A stretch of 64,000 nucleotides of DNA from Thinopyrum elongatum (GCA_011799875.1 CM022297.1:538888795-538952794); one strand, 5' to 3'; positions 34,121-46,188 are shown, counted from the first letter of the stretch. A program made the numbers and translations. The notes: generated by a model from the letters alone, not told the origin.

Positions 34121-34384
34121 GATGAAGTCACATCAACACAAAGATCTCAGAGCAGTGCGGCATGGCCGTTACCAAATGATTATGAATTGGAATTGGAATG
34201 TGCTGATATTCTCGAGCATCAACTAGAAGTGGCAAGACAACGTGTATATGATTCTCAACATGTAATCAAAATGTTGAGGCTGGAGTTGCAGGTATTAGAT
34301 GCAGGAGTCAAAAAAATGAAACAAGACACTGAGGTAACCACAAAGGAATTGGAGATTTTGCAGACTGAAATTTGTGCTATCTGA
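34121..34384 (+). other. Putative last exon E encoding a coiled coil (87 codons)
   Basis: Preceded by aaacatttcag and read in phase 0 for 87 codons to a TGA. The second half has heptad-spaced hydrophobic residues in a charged helix (ILEHQLEVARQRV, IKMLRLELQVL, KELEILQTEI), which indicates a coiled coil for dimerisation. The 200 bp after the stop look like a 3' UTR. It lies about 1.5 kb inside the CACTA right end. TNPA proteins of En/Spm-type CACTA elements end in a dimerisation region, so a transposon-encoded DNA-binding protein is one possible reading. A captured host exon is another. Confidence 0.5.
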
Positions 34385-34700
34385 ATCCGGCCAATCCTAT
34401 TTTCTGAAGAGATTATAGTTCAAATGTTAAGTTCTCTTGATGCACGTCCATGATGTATGAGCTTTATTTGCCAAGTGTATGTAATTTGCTATTTCTGTAC
34501 GCTTTATTATCACTGGTACCGAACTATAATGCCCAGTGGATATAATTTGCTGTAAATTCTTTATTGTATAGTGTAGGATTATTCTTTGTTTCTATGCCTT
34601 AGTCTCTTTATTGTATAGTGTAGGTTTTTTAGAGGCAATAGTATAGAGTAGGATAATTCTTTGTATATGCTATATCGTTGAAACGGGAACCAACACACCC
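34385..34700 (+). other. 3' UTR-like region with a short direct repeat
   Basis: AT-rich; the text tctttattgtatagtgtagg occurs twice (near 34558 and 34607) with attctttg after each. Consistent with the 3' UTR of exon E. No gene. Confidence 0.45.
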
Positions 34701-35888
34701 AAACATTACCTGGACGCCATCCGAACAAACAAACATGTGTAGTCAAAGCGGGCCTTAATTGGGTTGGTCAACTAATATTTAGTGGATCCCAATCGATGTG
34801 GCCCACCGTAACAATGGCTCTTAGCAGACCGTTAACAGGCCGAAAGCTCGATAGGGCCGTATAAATGGAAATGACCCGCGGGCCTCTAGCAGGTCGAAAT
34901 AAATGTCAATTTTGTCTCGGCCCTTTTACTTGACGGGCCAGTAAGAGGCCGAAAGTGTTTTGGGCCAAAAGAGGCCCAATTTACGAACTAGGCTTTTAAC
35001 AGGCCGAATGTCACGTCGGGCTGAAATTGTGGCCTGCTTAACGTGGGCCGCTAATGAACCCAAAATTAGGTGGCACCGACAAAGGCCCAACTGTTGTGTG
35101 GGCCGTTAACAGGCCGAAATACAAAATGGGCTAGAAGTTAGCCCATGTACAGAATGGGCCGAGAAAAGGCCGAAAGACGTACCGGCGACATATTGGTCCA
35201 TATCTATAATGGGCTGCTAACAGGCCGAAAGAAGGTCGGGCCGTAATTGAGCCCAAAGGCGTAGTGGGCCGTTAACGGGCTAGAACTAACGATGGGCTGG
35301 AAATTGTCAAATCTAAAATGGGACTTTGATGGGCTGATTCTGTGTAACTCTTAAGGGCCGTGGTTATGAATGGGCCTGACGCAAGTAGGCCGCTAATGGG
35401 CCGGCCCGCTTATCTTGACAGGCCCGACCTTTTAACCTGAATGGGCCAATGTTGGGCTGAGCCACGTGTCGACTTATCATAGGCGCATCCCCTCCGTTGG
35501 TTGGATGACATCTGTCCCAAGGCTGAGCTGAGATGTGGATTCTCTGGCGAATCAGAATTTTACACGTGGAAAATCTCCAATGGTCAGGGCTGTTAACGGG
35601 TTATCGGATCCAAATCGGAACCCGATAGCTTAACGGCGACCCGTTACGGTGGATGCCACGTGTCGGTTACCCTTGACAAAAACACTTTCATAATGCGCCA
35701 TTTATCGTCATGGAAGTGGACACATCCGTGATGATAATTTTAGTATTGTCATGGAACACTTCTACGACAGCGCAGGTATGACTATCTTGATTATGTCATA
35801 AAATCATCATGGATGTACATGCATGACAGAAAATGTGACCTACTGTGACAAACACGTATCATCATGGAAGTGTACTTTTTTTGTAGTG
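34700..35888 (-). mobile_element. CACTA transposon end with subterminal repeats
   Basis: The right terminus reads gtactttttttgtagtg, that is CACTACAAAAAAAG inward from 35888, a standard Triticeae CACTA terminus. Inside it lies a field of short repeats around gggccgttaacaggccgaaa and its variants (for example near 34822, 34990, 35100, 35155, 35210 and 35265), the subterminal repeats bound by the transposase system. The left terminus was not found upstream, so the element is truncated or its left limit lies within the island at 24457-34700. The limit at 34700 is where the repeats start, not a proven border. Strand is arbitrary. Confidence 0.85.
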
Positions 35889-36345
35889 TCAACGCCCACA
35901 ACTCTTTGTATTCTACTCGTGCATATACATCTACGCATAGACCTGGCTCTGATGACACTGTAGGGGAACATTGGATGAAAATAAAAAAAATCCTACCAAA
36001 CACCCAAGATCCATTCTAGGAGATGTATAGCTATGAGAGGGGAGTGTGTCTACATACCCTTGTAGACCGAAAGTGTTAGCATCATAACGCGGTTGATGTA
36101 GTCATACTCTTCACGATCCAATCACGACCCAATGCGATCTACTGCCGAACGGATGGCAGCTCTGAGTTTAGCACATGTGTGGCTCGGCGGCATCCTCTCC
36201 TTCTTGATCCAGCAAGTGACAGAGAGGGGTAGATGAGATCGGGCCCAACACGATGGTATGGTGGTGGTGGTGGCAGCGGAATTCCGGCATGGCTTTGCCA
36301 AGGGCGTACCGGTGAAACATGGGAGGAGTTGGGAAAGGTAGCGGG
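35889..36345 (-). mobile_element. Old BARE-type Copia fragment: primer site and LTR end
   Basis: The plus-strand text matches the interior/LTR border of the intact Copia near 61083-61200 (caacgcccacaact, ctacgcatagacct). The LTR begins at 35959 (tgtaggggaac); 35889-35958 is leader with a primer site that on the minus strand reads tgtcatcagagcc. The fragment is bounded on the left by the CACTA terminus and on the right by the second Tat Gypsy. It continues at 45650-46188. Confidence 0.85.
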
Positions 36346-37356
36346 TGTTCACACACGAACACGTCACCGTGTACCCTCGGCGTCGAGCGCGATACGCAAG
36401 ACACGTCGCCGAAGGAGGCTCACCGGAAGCGCGATACGCAAGACAATCCGGCGAGCTCTTTTGAAGACCCGAAACCCCACGCGGCCGGGAGAGACCCCGT
36501 CTGGACATACGGCGGTGATGGGCTGCCCTAGTTCGGTTCGCCCTCCCCTAGGGCTTCGTAGATCGAAGCTCTCTGAAGCGAAGAACACCGATGAACGAGA
36601 AGCAGAAAACTAGGGTAGGAGATGAAAATTTGTAGATGAGTTTTGCGATTGTATGTTGTTGTTCAATCGGCCGTTACCCCTTAGGTATATAAGAGGCGGC
36701 TGGACTTCCCGTGCAAGGAAAAGGCTTGGATTCACGTCCAAAACCCTAGTCAAATTCGGATTGGTTTTGTCCGAACTTTCCAAAACTGTTCGGTTTAAAC
36801 TGGCTGCACCTTGCGGGTCTTTTTTATGGCAGTAAACGACCTCGGATGAAAACGCATCCAAAAGCATATTTACTCACTTCGACAAGACGAACAACTTTCA
36901 TGTTGAACGTTTTTCGATTCGAAGCCATCTTCTGGGCCAAAACGGCCACGCAAAACATCTGTTTGCTCGCGCTACCCATCAGACATGCGTCTGGTGGGGC
37001 GCGCCATATTGCGCCTCCTGACAGGGCTGCATTGCGATAGCTCTAACTTTTGCATACGAACTCGGATTGGAACAATTTTATATCAAAATCGATCGTTTTT
37101 ACGAGACGAAGACAATTCATGTAGATCATTTTTCCATACGAGGCCGTCTTGGGGACGTAATCAGCCGAATAGTGTACTGAATACAAAATCTCAGTACTTC
37201 GAACACAACTTCGGCCTTAGAGATGAAATCGGATGGCTATGGCCCAAATATCAAAGTTTCTCCTTTTGATGATACAGAACTTTCTCACTTTGAGCACTTT
37301 TTCATTTGAGGCAATCTTAATTGTGTTTTTGACCATGCCAAAATCTGGTGTCAACA
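36346..37356 (-). repeat. 3' LTR of the second Tat-like Gypsy
   Basis: 1011 bp. It matches 44676-45644 but carries an additional stretch near 36370-36405 that repeats the motif gcgatacgcaagacacgtcgcc found next to it, and a short extra ttcgtag near 36555. The 42-bp length difference between the LTRs is explained mostly by the first block. Confidence 0.92.
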
Positions 37357-37371
37357 CATGTCCCCCTGTTT
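37357..37371 (-). promoter_or_regulatory. Polypurine tract of the second Tat-like Gypsy
   Basis: On the minus strand aaacagggggacatg directly precedes the 3' LTR. Confidence 0.75.
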
Positions 37372-37561
37372 TTCGGCAAAACTTGCGTGCCAAAAAATAA
37401 TTTGCAATGTATTTGTTCTAAGGACGATGTCAACACTCCATCGGCCATTTATATTTCTCAGGATGATAATTATGTATCGGCCATGTTTATGCTAAGGGCG
37501 ATAGTTATTTATCGGCCATGTCTTTGCTTAGGACGATAGTCATATATCGGCTGTTGCCTAT

Positions 37562-38680
37562 CTAGGCTTCTTGCCACACACTCGGGTGATACTTCTTTAA
37601 ATATTTTCCATTGAGAGCTCGAGGTAACAATGTGCCTTGTATGGACTCCACCAAATATGAGATTCCAGGAACTATTCTTGTAATCTTAAAGGGACCTTCC
37701 CAACTTGGAGACCACTTCCCAAATTTTCTATCTTTTGAACCAATTGGTAGAATCACCTTCCACACGAGATCGCCAACTTGAAAATTCTTCAACTTGACCT
37801 TCTTATTGTAAGCTCTTGCCACCCTCAACTTATCTCTCTCTATAGCCTTCAAAGCAGCCAAACGTTTATCGGCGACTTCATCAATATTGTCCATCATCAA
37901 GTTATAAAAGTCCACTGCTGATAAATCATTTTGTTTGGCTATTCTCAAAGCATTCAAATTCACTTCCACTGGTAAAACGGCCTCTTGACCATATACGAGC
38001 TCATATGGAGTTACCTTTGTACCACCATGCCTTGATTTTCTGTGTGCCCACAAAGCTTCGGACAGTAGCTCATGCCATCTCCTTGGATTATCCTCAATCT
38101 TCTTCTTGATGAGCTTGATTAATATTTTATTGCTAGACTCAGCTTGTCCATTGGCTTGGGCATAATATGGAGAGGAATTGAGCAACTTTATCTTATATGA
38201 TTCGGCAAATTCTCTAACTTGATGTGACATAAAGTATGAACCTTGGTCCGTAGTTAATGTTTGAGGAATGTCGAATCTATGAATAATGCGCTCAGTTATG
38301 AATTGAATTACCTCTGTATGCCTCATATTTTTTAGTGGTATTGCTTCAGACCATTTAGTGAAATAATCAGTCGCCACCAACACGAACCGATGCCCCTTTG
38401 AAGAAGAAGGATGAATCTCTCCAATAAAGTCTAATCCCCAACCTCTAAAAGCCCACGGCTTGATAATAGGATGTAACATAGCAGCGGGAGCCAACTGAAT
38501 ATCACCAAACTTTTGACAAACTTCACATCCTTTATAATACCGGAAGCAATCATTAACCATTGTCGGCCAATAAAACCCAGCACGTCGTAATAACCATTTC
38601 ATCTTGGGAGCCGACTGATGAGTGCCACAAATACCTTCATGGACCTCTCCCATAGCAACTCTCGCTTGGTCCTCGTCCAA
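37562..38680 (-). pseudogene. Integrase of the second Tat-like Gypsy
   Basis: 372 codons to a natural stop (KYHPSVWQEA). Zinc module: HEGICGTHQ then CEVCQ. Core: D in LDFIGE, D in TTDQGSYF and E in NGQAESSNK, all present. The C-terminal beta module has VGDLVWKV and WEGPFKI. The upstream frame is the same; a TGA near 38708 separates it from RNase H. The domain itself is undamaged. No chromodomain. Confidence 0.9.
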
Positions 38681-38707
38681 GCACTTTAAAAGAACATCAT
38701 CAACTGT

Positions 38708-39601
38708 TCAGCGATAGAGACCATCATCTCTCATTGTGTATTTGAAAGCCATACGCCGAATAGTCCTGTCCACCCTTTTACTAGGATCACACAAATAATC
38801 AATAATGGGCTTCCTCCAGTCTTGATTTTCTCCTGCATTAAATATTACATTAGTGGCCGAAATGGTGGGCTCCGGTTCGGCCTCCCCTATGTTGGCAAGA
38901 CTAGACATCGGCCTTTGAGAAATATGAAACATGCCACGATCAACATGATAGCCAGATGCTTGTTGTGCCAACTCATTTGCTCTCCAATTGTCATGTCTAG
39001 ATATATGAGCAATGCTAAAATAATCCAAAGTAGAAATTATATCTTGACATTTATCAAGATAAACATTAAGCGATTCGTCAAAACATTGAAAGACTTTGGA
39101 TATTTGTTGCACTACTAATAACGAATCACCAAAAGCCTCAATATGTGTAGCACCTATGGCAAGCAACATCTCCAAGCCGAATAACAATGCTTCATATTCG
39201 GCTTGATTATTTGTGCAAAAGTATTCTAAGCGGCATGAGGCTTCAAAAGCAGCACCATGAGGAGATATATAAACAATACCAACACCTTGGCCATTGCTAC
39301 AAACTGAACCATCAAAATATAATCTCCAAGGTACTAATGAGACAAGGTTTATATCAATATCATGCTTGTCATCAATCCGGTGCTCAACAATAAAATTAGC
39401 AACAATTTGGCCTTTCATGGATTTCAGAGATTCATAAGCCAAATCATATTCAATTAAAGCATAAGCCCACTTGCCAATTCTACCTCTAAGAATTGGCCTA
39501 TGCAACATGTATTTGATGACATCGGTTTGACAAGCTATAATGCAAGTACTAGGCACTAGATAATGTCTCAATTTTGTGCAAGCATAAGCATAATTTCTCA
39601 A
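38708..39601 (-). pseudogene. RNase H region of the second Tat-like Gypsy
   Basis: 297 codons. The first part is the remainder of the RT-linked RNase H (TDVIKYMLHRPIL). The second is a plant-type RNase H with LYFDGSV (D), AEYEALLFGLE (E), EAFGDSLLVV (D) and SRHDNWRANELA, so the four acidic positions look complete. Two linked RNase H-like domains are described for Tat elements. It is out of frame with the RT block (39549-40331) by a shift near 39600, and the TGA at 38708 ends it. Confidence 0.86.
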
Positions 39602-40966
39602 TAAATGTATACCTTGTCTCGGCGTCCAATAAGCGTCGACTCAAATAAGTAAGAGCATGCTCCTTTCCTTCGGTCTCTTGAGTCAAAACAGCACCAATAA
39701 CACCTTCCTCCGCTGCAATGTAAAGTCTAAATGGCTCCTTATGCCTAGGCTCTTTCATAACCGGAGGAGTGCACAAATATTTCTTAATCACATCAAATGC
39801 CTCTTGCTGTTTTGCCCCCCAAGTAAAATCAACATCATTCTTTAACCGAAGGATAGGAGTAAATGCATCAACCTTCCCTGATAGATTGGCTATGAACCTC
39901 CTCAAATAATTGACCTTGCCAAGGAATTTTTGCATATCTCTCTTGCATGTTGGAGCCTCTACTTTCTGTATAGCTTCTATCTTTTTGGGATCAATTTCCA
40001 CGCCATCTTCATGAATAATGAAACCCAGAAACTTCCCAGCTGATACACCAAAAGCACACTTCAAAGGATTCATCTTCAGTCCATATTTTTTTATTCTCTC
40101 AAAAGCTAAGCGCAAATCAGCTAAATGAGATTCAAAAGCATCTGATTTGACAACAATATCATCAATATAAACCTCAAGTATAACACCAAGTAAATCATAA
40201 AAAATTAAATTCATAACCCTTTGATACGTGGCACCGGCATTTTTTAATCCAAAGGTCATCACTGTCCACTCAAATAAACCAAGGAAACCGGGACATCGAA
40301 AAGCTGTATTGGACATGTCCTCTTCGGCCATAAAAATTTGGTTATACCCCGCATTACCATCAAGAAAACTAATGATCTTATGTCCAGAAGCATCATTAAT
40401 AACATATCGGCTATTGGCATGGGATACTCATCTTTAGGTGTAGCTCTATTCAAATCTCTGAAATCAATGCACACCCTCAACTTGCCAGAGCCTTTCTTCT
40501 CTACTGGTACAATGTTAGAAATCCACTCGGCATACCTGCAAGGTCTAATAAAATTAGCTTTGAGCAAACGACCGATATCTTCCTTGATCCGGTCATACGT
40601 TTTTGGATTAAACTTTCTGGTCGATTGCTTGTACAGTCTAAAACCGGCCTTTATAGGTAACCGATGCTCCACTAGCTCTCGGCTTAAACCTGGCATCTCA
40701 TGATATTCCCATGCAAAGCAACAAACATATTCTTTCAATAGCTTGATTAACTTAGCTTTATGATCGGCTCTTAAATTTTTGTTTACAAATGTCGGCCTAG
40801 GAATTGAACCATCTCCTATATCTATCTCTTCTAATGGATCGGCCGATGTAAACCCTTGTCCTAATTTATCCATATCATCTAACTCCTCTATAGATTCATT
40901 CATATCGTTCTCATTGGACCGATATTCAACAAGACGCTTTTGCAACCATTCTGAGTTAGAATCCAT
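39549..40966 (-). pseudogene. Reverse transcriptase of the second Tat-like Gypsy
   Basis: Spread over two frames. The first (40966-40259) carries LRVCIDFRDLNRATPKDEYP and then drifts near 40400, where the text after MPIADML no longer reads as RT. The second (40331-39549) resumes at the palm (MTFGLKNAGATYQRVM) and has the catalytic YIDD followed by IVVKS, then KFLGFIIHEDGVEIDP and KVNYLRRFIANLSGK. One frameshift within the finger/palm border thus disables it, although both catalytic aspartates remain. The start of the first frame overlaps the protease frame by about 11 bp and probably reflects a second single-base shift. Confidence 0.88.
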
Positions 40967-41954
40967 TTAAATACATCATACCTTGGAGCCGATTACCACC
41001 AACCGGCTTTAAAGAAACAGGCACGAAACCACTTTTTGTAGCGCTAAGGAAATCATATTCTGATAAGTCGCGCCTTGTCAAGCAAGTAGCATTGGGATGT
41101 TGCCAATCCACCGATGCATCGGCCAAAGCAACACAAGCCGAATTATCCACATGAATGACTTCTACTTCATCATCAACCCATTGAATTAAAAACTGGTGCA
41201 TAGTAGATGGCACGCATTGGTTTGCATGAACCCAATCACAGCCTAATATCACATTGTAGTTACCTTGCACCTCGGCGACAAAGAATGCGGTAGCCAAAGT
41301 TTTGCTTCCCACCGTAAGCTCCACATACATTACACCTTTGGCTTCAGTTTTCTCTTTGCCTTCAAATCCATTAAGCACCATGTTGGTCTTTATTAACTCT
41401 TCATCACGCAGGCCCAATTTTTTGAAGACCGAATATGGCATAAGATTCACCACAGCACCACCATCGACAAGCATTCTAGCAACCGGTGATCCATTAATAT
41501 GACCTTTAAGGAACAATGGCTTCACGTGCTTCACCGGTTCTTTTGGCTTCTCGAATATAGCATTTTTAGGACCAAAATCTAGCTGAGCTACTTCCCCTTC
41601 TTCATCTATAGCACGAAATTCAGCGGGTAAGTAATACACCATATTAATATCCATACCTTCATGAACCGGTGTAGACTCATAATCAAGCATTTCATCTCCT
41701 TCCGCAAGCATGTCCACTGACTCCGAAATATCTCCAAGGGAAGTGGAAGTAGTAGGCAAAGTGGACGATGTAATAGTAGCCGCATCGTCTTCCGTTGGTG
41801 GTGTAGGTGGTGCTATGATCAATGCAGAAGCTGCTATGTTTTCCTTTTGCTTTGGCCTCCACACTTGTTTTGGGGGTACCATGGGACGACTTTCATTGAA
41901 TAATTTATCCCTTAGCTTCTCTGCTTCTTGTTCCTCCTTCTCATGACTCCTCAT
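40956..41954 (-). pseudogene. Protease region of the second Tat-like Gypsy
   Basis: 332 codons in the same frame as gag, separated from it by one TAG at 41958-41960. The aspartic protease motif is LVDGGAVVNLMP, followed by a typical ILGCDWVHAN. The N-terminal part is an acidic linker (EEQEAEKLRDKL). In an intact copy this would be read straight through from gag. Confidence 0.85.
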
Positions 41955-41957
41955 GCG

Positions 41958-44624
41958 CTACAATCTCCTTTTTTGCGCCTTGGTCGGACCGGAAGGACAC
42001 CACTTAGGCTGAGTATATTTTGGATCCCTCGACTTGGCCTTGCTTGTGCTAGCTTCATGATCATTAGCCATGGGGCCTTGCTGGACCGCAGCCACATCTT
42101 TATTAGAATCAGCCGGATTATCAACAATAATCGGCTCTTTGATTATTAATTCTTTAGTGCCTATTATAATAGTTTCACCACTAGTACTCTTCTCCTTTTG
42201 CTTGCTAGGCTCTAAAATTTCAGCACTTGGTGATTTGGCACGCCACACTTGCCTGCTGACCCTTTTTTGATTATATTGCATTGGCCGATTGACACCATTG
42301 TTCAAACAGCCTCGTGTGGGATAAGAAAGTCTCTCATGAACGGGCCTCCTTGGTTCTGCCCAACCCGGATGAAAAGCATAAGGGGCCATTGGGGGCTGCC
42401 CCCATCCTCCATTGAAGTCTCCCATGTAGTATGGCGCATAGGGGGGTGGCGCCATCCATGGTCCCGGTGCCCATGACCCATATGGCCTTGCATGATGCTG
42501 AAATTCTTCCCGAGGAGGTGACCTTGAGCGCTTCAAATTTGATGACCGGTCAGAGCTAGAACCGGCCGCTTGATTGGCATATTTGGACAGCAACATATCA
42601 AAAGTTGGCTTGATTTTCGTGCGCTGCACTTTAGCTTCATTCGTCTTCCACTTGCCAACCTCTGGACTCTTGGGCTTAACAAATTTGACATGAGTGTTCT
42701 CTTGCACTTGTGGTTGCCCCCCGAGTGTAGGATTCTTGATGGTGATCTTGATTATCTCCTTGCCATCGGGTTGCTTATCAAGCACAACTTGTCTCCCCAA
42801 GACCTTGTCGCTCTCCTTATTTTTCCTGGGCTCACCAATGACAATATTATTCTTATTAGCTGATTTGGCTATGCTGGGCCGAATTAACATCTTCTTCCCC
42901 TCCAAATCCATGGTGTTCATTGGGAAAGGCTGCTTATCAACTTGCATCTCAGAAAAACTCAATCGTCCGTCATTAATGGCCGATTGTATCTGTCGTCGAA
43001 AAACATTACAATCATTAGTAGCATGAGAAAAAGAATTATGATACTTGCAATAAGCACGCCGTTTCAGCTCTTCAAACGGCAGTAAAGTATGAGATATTCT
43101 AATAATCTTCGCTTGCAATAAAGCATCAAATATTCTATCACACTTAGCAATGTTGAAAGTAAATTTCATCTCTTCATCACGATTCTTATGAATCGGCTTC
43201 AAATCATTGCAAGTAAATGGTTTGGCCTTAGATGGCCAAACAAATTCAGCAGCATAAATATCACCCTCATCGTCCGAGTGGTCACTATCATACTCAACCA
43301 TATTCATCTTAGGACGATCAGTTTTATATCTATGCACCTCTTTAAGATCTTTGCTTCGGCTTTCTTGAGCCAAAGCCCTTTGCAAGACTTGGTTGATATT
43401 TAAAAACTCATGTCCTTCTAGCCTTTCTCTAATGTGAGTTCTCAAACCACTAAGCACAAGATCAGCCAAATCTCTCTCGGTTATTACCAAACTATAGCAC
43501 CGGTTTTTTGTATCTCTAAATCTCTTGACGTAATCGGAGACCGATTCATCATGCTTTTGTCTAACCGATGTAAGATGTGACAACTTAAGCTCATTATCAC
43601 CACTATAAAAATGATCATGAAACTTTTGTTCCAAGTGAAACCATGTAGTAATAGAACTGGGTGGTAGCGCAGAAAACCACGAGAAAGCAGTACCGGTTAA
43701 AGATAAAGGAAAATAACGTACTCTCCACTCATCTCGTGAACTTGCCTCACCTAATTGTGCCAAGTACTGACTAACATGCTCCCAGGTGGTTTTTGTGCCC
43801 TCTCCATTAAACTTAACAAAATCTGGAATTTTATATCCCGAAGGGCATTGAATTGCATCAAAGTATTCTGGATATGGCTTTTGGTAAATACGGTTCCTTG
43901 GTAACTCAACTCCAAAATTCTCTCGAAGCATCTTAGCCATCTCCTCTCTAAGATTAGCTAGACCATCATCCACGGTGGACGATGAAGCTTGTGGCAGTAG
44001 CATAGGAGGAGTAGGGTTAGTAGTTGCAGGTGTGAATTGTGGCATGTATGCCGAATTGTAATTCGGCAGTGATCTAACAGTGTTTGCTCTTGTAGGTAGG
44101 GTTTGGTTCAGCATCACCACCGAACTTGGCATACTCATGATAGGATTAATGGGTGCAGCAACAATTTGATTTGTGGGGCTAGGATAAAAATTCATCGGCA
44201 CGGGGGGCGCCGATGAAATAGGTAAAGTTGGACTAGGGATTTCTGCGGTAACAGGCACACCAACATTACCACTAGATGATTGAGGCATACTATTTTTAGC
44301 ATTACTATTTTCTAAGAAAATTTGGTATAAAAGATTATTGCTATCGCGACTATCAATTTCAGCCCATATCTCGGGAGAGAAGGTATTACATACAGAGGGT
44401 TTAACATGTTCATCATGAAGAGGAGGAAACTTGATTTCTCTAACCGGAGTGATATTGCCTTGGTGATCCTTCTTGAACTTAGTAAGGAACTCCTGCATCT
44501 CCTTCTCTTCACGCGCCTTCTTGTACTCTTCATAAGCTTGGCGATGTTCTGCCGATAATTCCTCAAAATTGGGTTTGATGATGTTATCGGCATCCACCTC
44601 AGATGGCTTGGGAAGATCGACCAT
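41958..44624 (-). pseudogene. gag of the second Tat-like Gypsy
   Basis: About 888 codons from the ATG at 44624 (MVDLPKPSEVDAD); the open frame runs further upstream to the primer site but without an ATG. The capsid region reads YFPLSLTGTAFSWFSALPP, then KLSHLTSVRQKHDESVSDYV and LVLSGLRTHIRERL. A cysteine/histidine module (CKYHNSFSHATNDC) sits near the middle. The C-terminal part is rich in proline and aromatic residues. It ends at a TAG directly in front of the protease frame, likely CAG to TAG, so Gag itself is complete. Confidence 0.88.
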
Positions 44625-44649
44625 AATGGATGATGGTGATTGCTCTTTG

Positions 44650-44668
44650 CTCCCCAGTGGAGTCGCCA
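44650..44668 (-). promoter_or_regulatory. Primer-binding site of the second Tat-like Gypsy
   Basis: On the minus strand tggcgactccactggggag follows the 5' LTR end by seven bases. It begins with TGG as required for tRNA 3'-end pairing; the tRNA is not assigned. Confidence 0.7.
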
Positions 44669-44675
44669 AAAAGTG

Positions 44676-45644
44676 TGTTCACACACGAACACGTCACCGT
44701 CGCCGAAGGAGGCTCACCGGAAGCGCGATACGCAAGACAATCCGGCGAGCTCTTTTGAAGACCCGAAACCCCACGCGGCCGGGAGAGACCCCGTCTGGAC
44801 GCACGGCGGTGATGGGCTGCCCTAGGTCGGTTCGCCCTCCCCTAGGGGATCGAAGCTCTCCGAAGCGAAGAACACCGATGAACGAGAAGCAGAAAACTAG
44901 GGTAGGAGATGAAAGTTTGTAGATGAGTTTTGCGATTGTGTGTTGTTGTTCAATCGGCCGTCACCCCTTAGGTATATAAGAGGCGGCTGGACTTCCCGTG
45001 CAAGGAAAAGGCTTGGATTCACGTCCAAAACCCTAGTCAAATTCGGATTGGTTTTGTCCGAACTTTCCAAAACTGTTCGGTTTAAACTGGCTGCACCTTG
45101 CGGGTCTTTTTTATGGCAGTAAACGACCTGGGATGAAAATGCGTACAAAAGCTTATTTACTCGTTTCGACGAGACGAACAACTTTTATGTTGAACGTTTT
45201 TCGATTCGAAGCCATCTTCTGGCCCAAAACAGCCACACAAAACATCTGTTTGCTCGCGCTACCCATCAGACATGCATCTGGTGGGGAGCTCCATATTGCG
45301 CCTCCTGACAGGGCTGCATTGCGATAGCTCTAACTTTTGCATACGAACTCGGATTGGAATGATTTTTATATCAAAATCGATCGTTTCGACGAGATGAAGA
45401 CAATTCGTGTAGATCATTTTTCCATACGAGGCCGTCTTGGGGACCTAATCAGCCGAATAGTGTTCTGAACACAAAATCTTAGTACTTCGAACACAACTTC
45501 GGCCTTAGAGATGAGATCGGATGGCTATGGCCCAAATATCAAAGTTTCTCCTTTTGACGATACAGAACTTTCTCACTTTGAGCACTTTTTCATTTGAGGC
45601 CATCTTAATTGTGTTTTAGACCATGCCAAAATCTGGTGTCAACA
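44676..45644 (-). repeat. 5' LTR of the second Tat-like Gypsy
   Basis: 969 bp ending gtgtcaaca in plus orientation and followed by gcggg. It lacks the extra block of the other LTR. Confidence 0.92.
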
Positions 45645-46188
45645 GCGGGCAAGGGTCGAAGGGTGGCTGCCCCCAACGCCTCCCCACGCATGGAGGTGGC
45701 TTGTGGCTTGCCCTCCAAGGCCCTAAGGTTGTTGGCCAAAGGGGGAGGAAGGAAATCCCTCCTTTCCTTCCCCGCCGATCGTTATTCCCTTTTTAGGGAT
45801 CCTGATCTTATCCCTTTGCGATATGATATTATTCCTTTTAAGGGAAGATCTTGGTGCGCCTAGACCATGGTTGTGGGGACTTTACCCACTACCCACGTTC
45901 ATGTGGGTCCCCCATGTAGGTGGGCCCCACTCCAGAACCTTCTAGAACCTTCCCGGTACAATACCGAAAAAACTCAAACTTTTTTCAGAACCCCGATAAC
46001 AACTTTCCATATATGAATCTTTACCTCCGGACTATTCCGGAGCTCGTCATGATGACCAGGATCCCATCCGGGACTCCGAACAACCTTCGGATTTTCCACT
46101 ATTAATATCTCAATACTACCCTAGCGCTACCGAACGTTAAGCGTGCGACCCTACGGGTTCGAGAATCATGTAGACATGACTGAGACTC
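45645..46188 (-). mobile_element. Old BARE-type Copia LTR, continued
   Basis: The first five bases are the second gcggg copy. The remainder continues the LTR interrupted at 36345 and aligns with about 54545-55055 of the intact Copia LTR (ggtgggccccactcc, ccttctagaacct, cctacgggttcg). It is interrupted at 46188 by the LARD. The rest of this LTR is not found after the LARD's broken right end. Confidence 0.88.

Larger units (their letters stand above)
36346..45644 (-). mobile_element. Second Tat-like Gypsy retrotransposon
   Basis: LTRs at 36346-37356 and 44676-45644 (tgttcac...gtcaaca in plus orientation), flanked by gcggg (36341-36345 and 45645-45649). Read on the minus strand: primer site, gag (44624-41958), protease (41954-40956), RT (40966-39549), RNase H (39601-38708), integrase (38680-37562), polypurine tract (37357-37371). 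Integrase has an intact D, D, E and no chromodomain, so it belongs to the non-chromovirus branch; I place it near Tat from its Gag and RNase H layout. About five lesions (two stops, three frameshifts) break the single gag-pol frame. LTRs are near identical apart from one extra block of about 35-42 bp in the left LTR. Confidence 0.9.
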
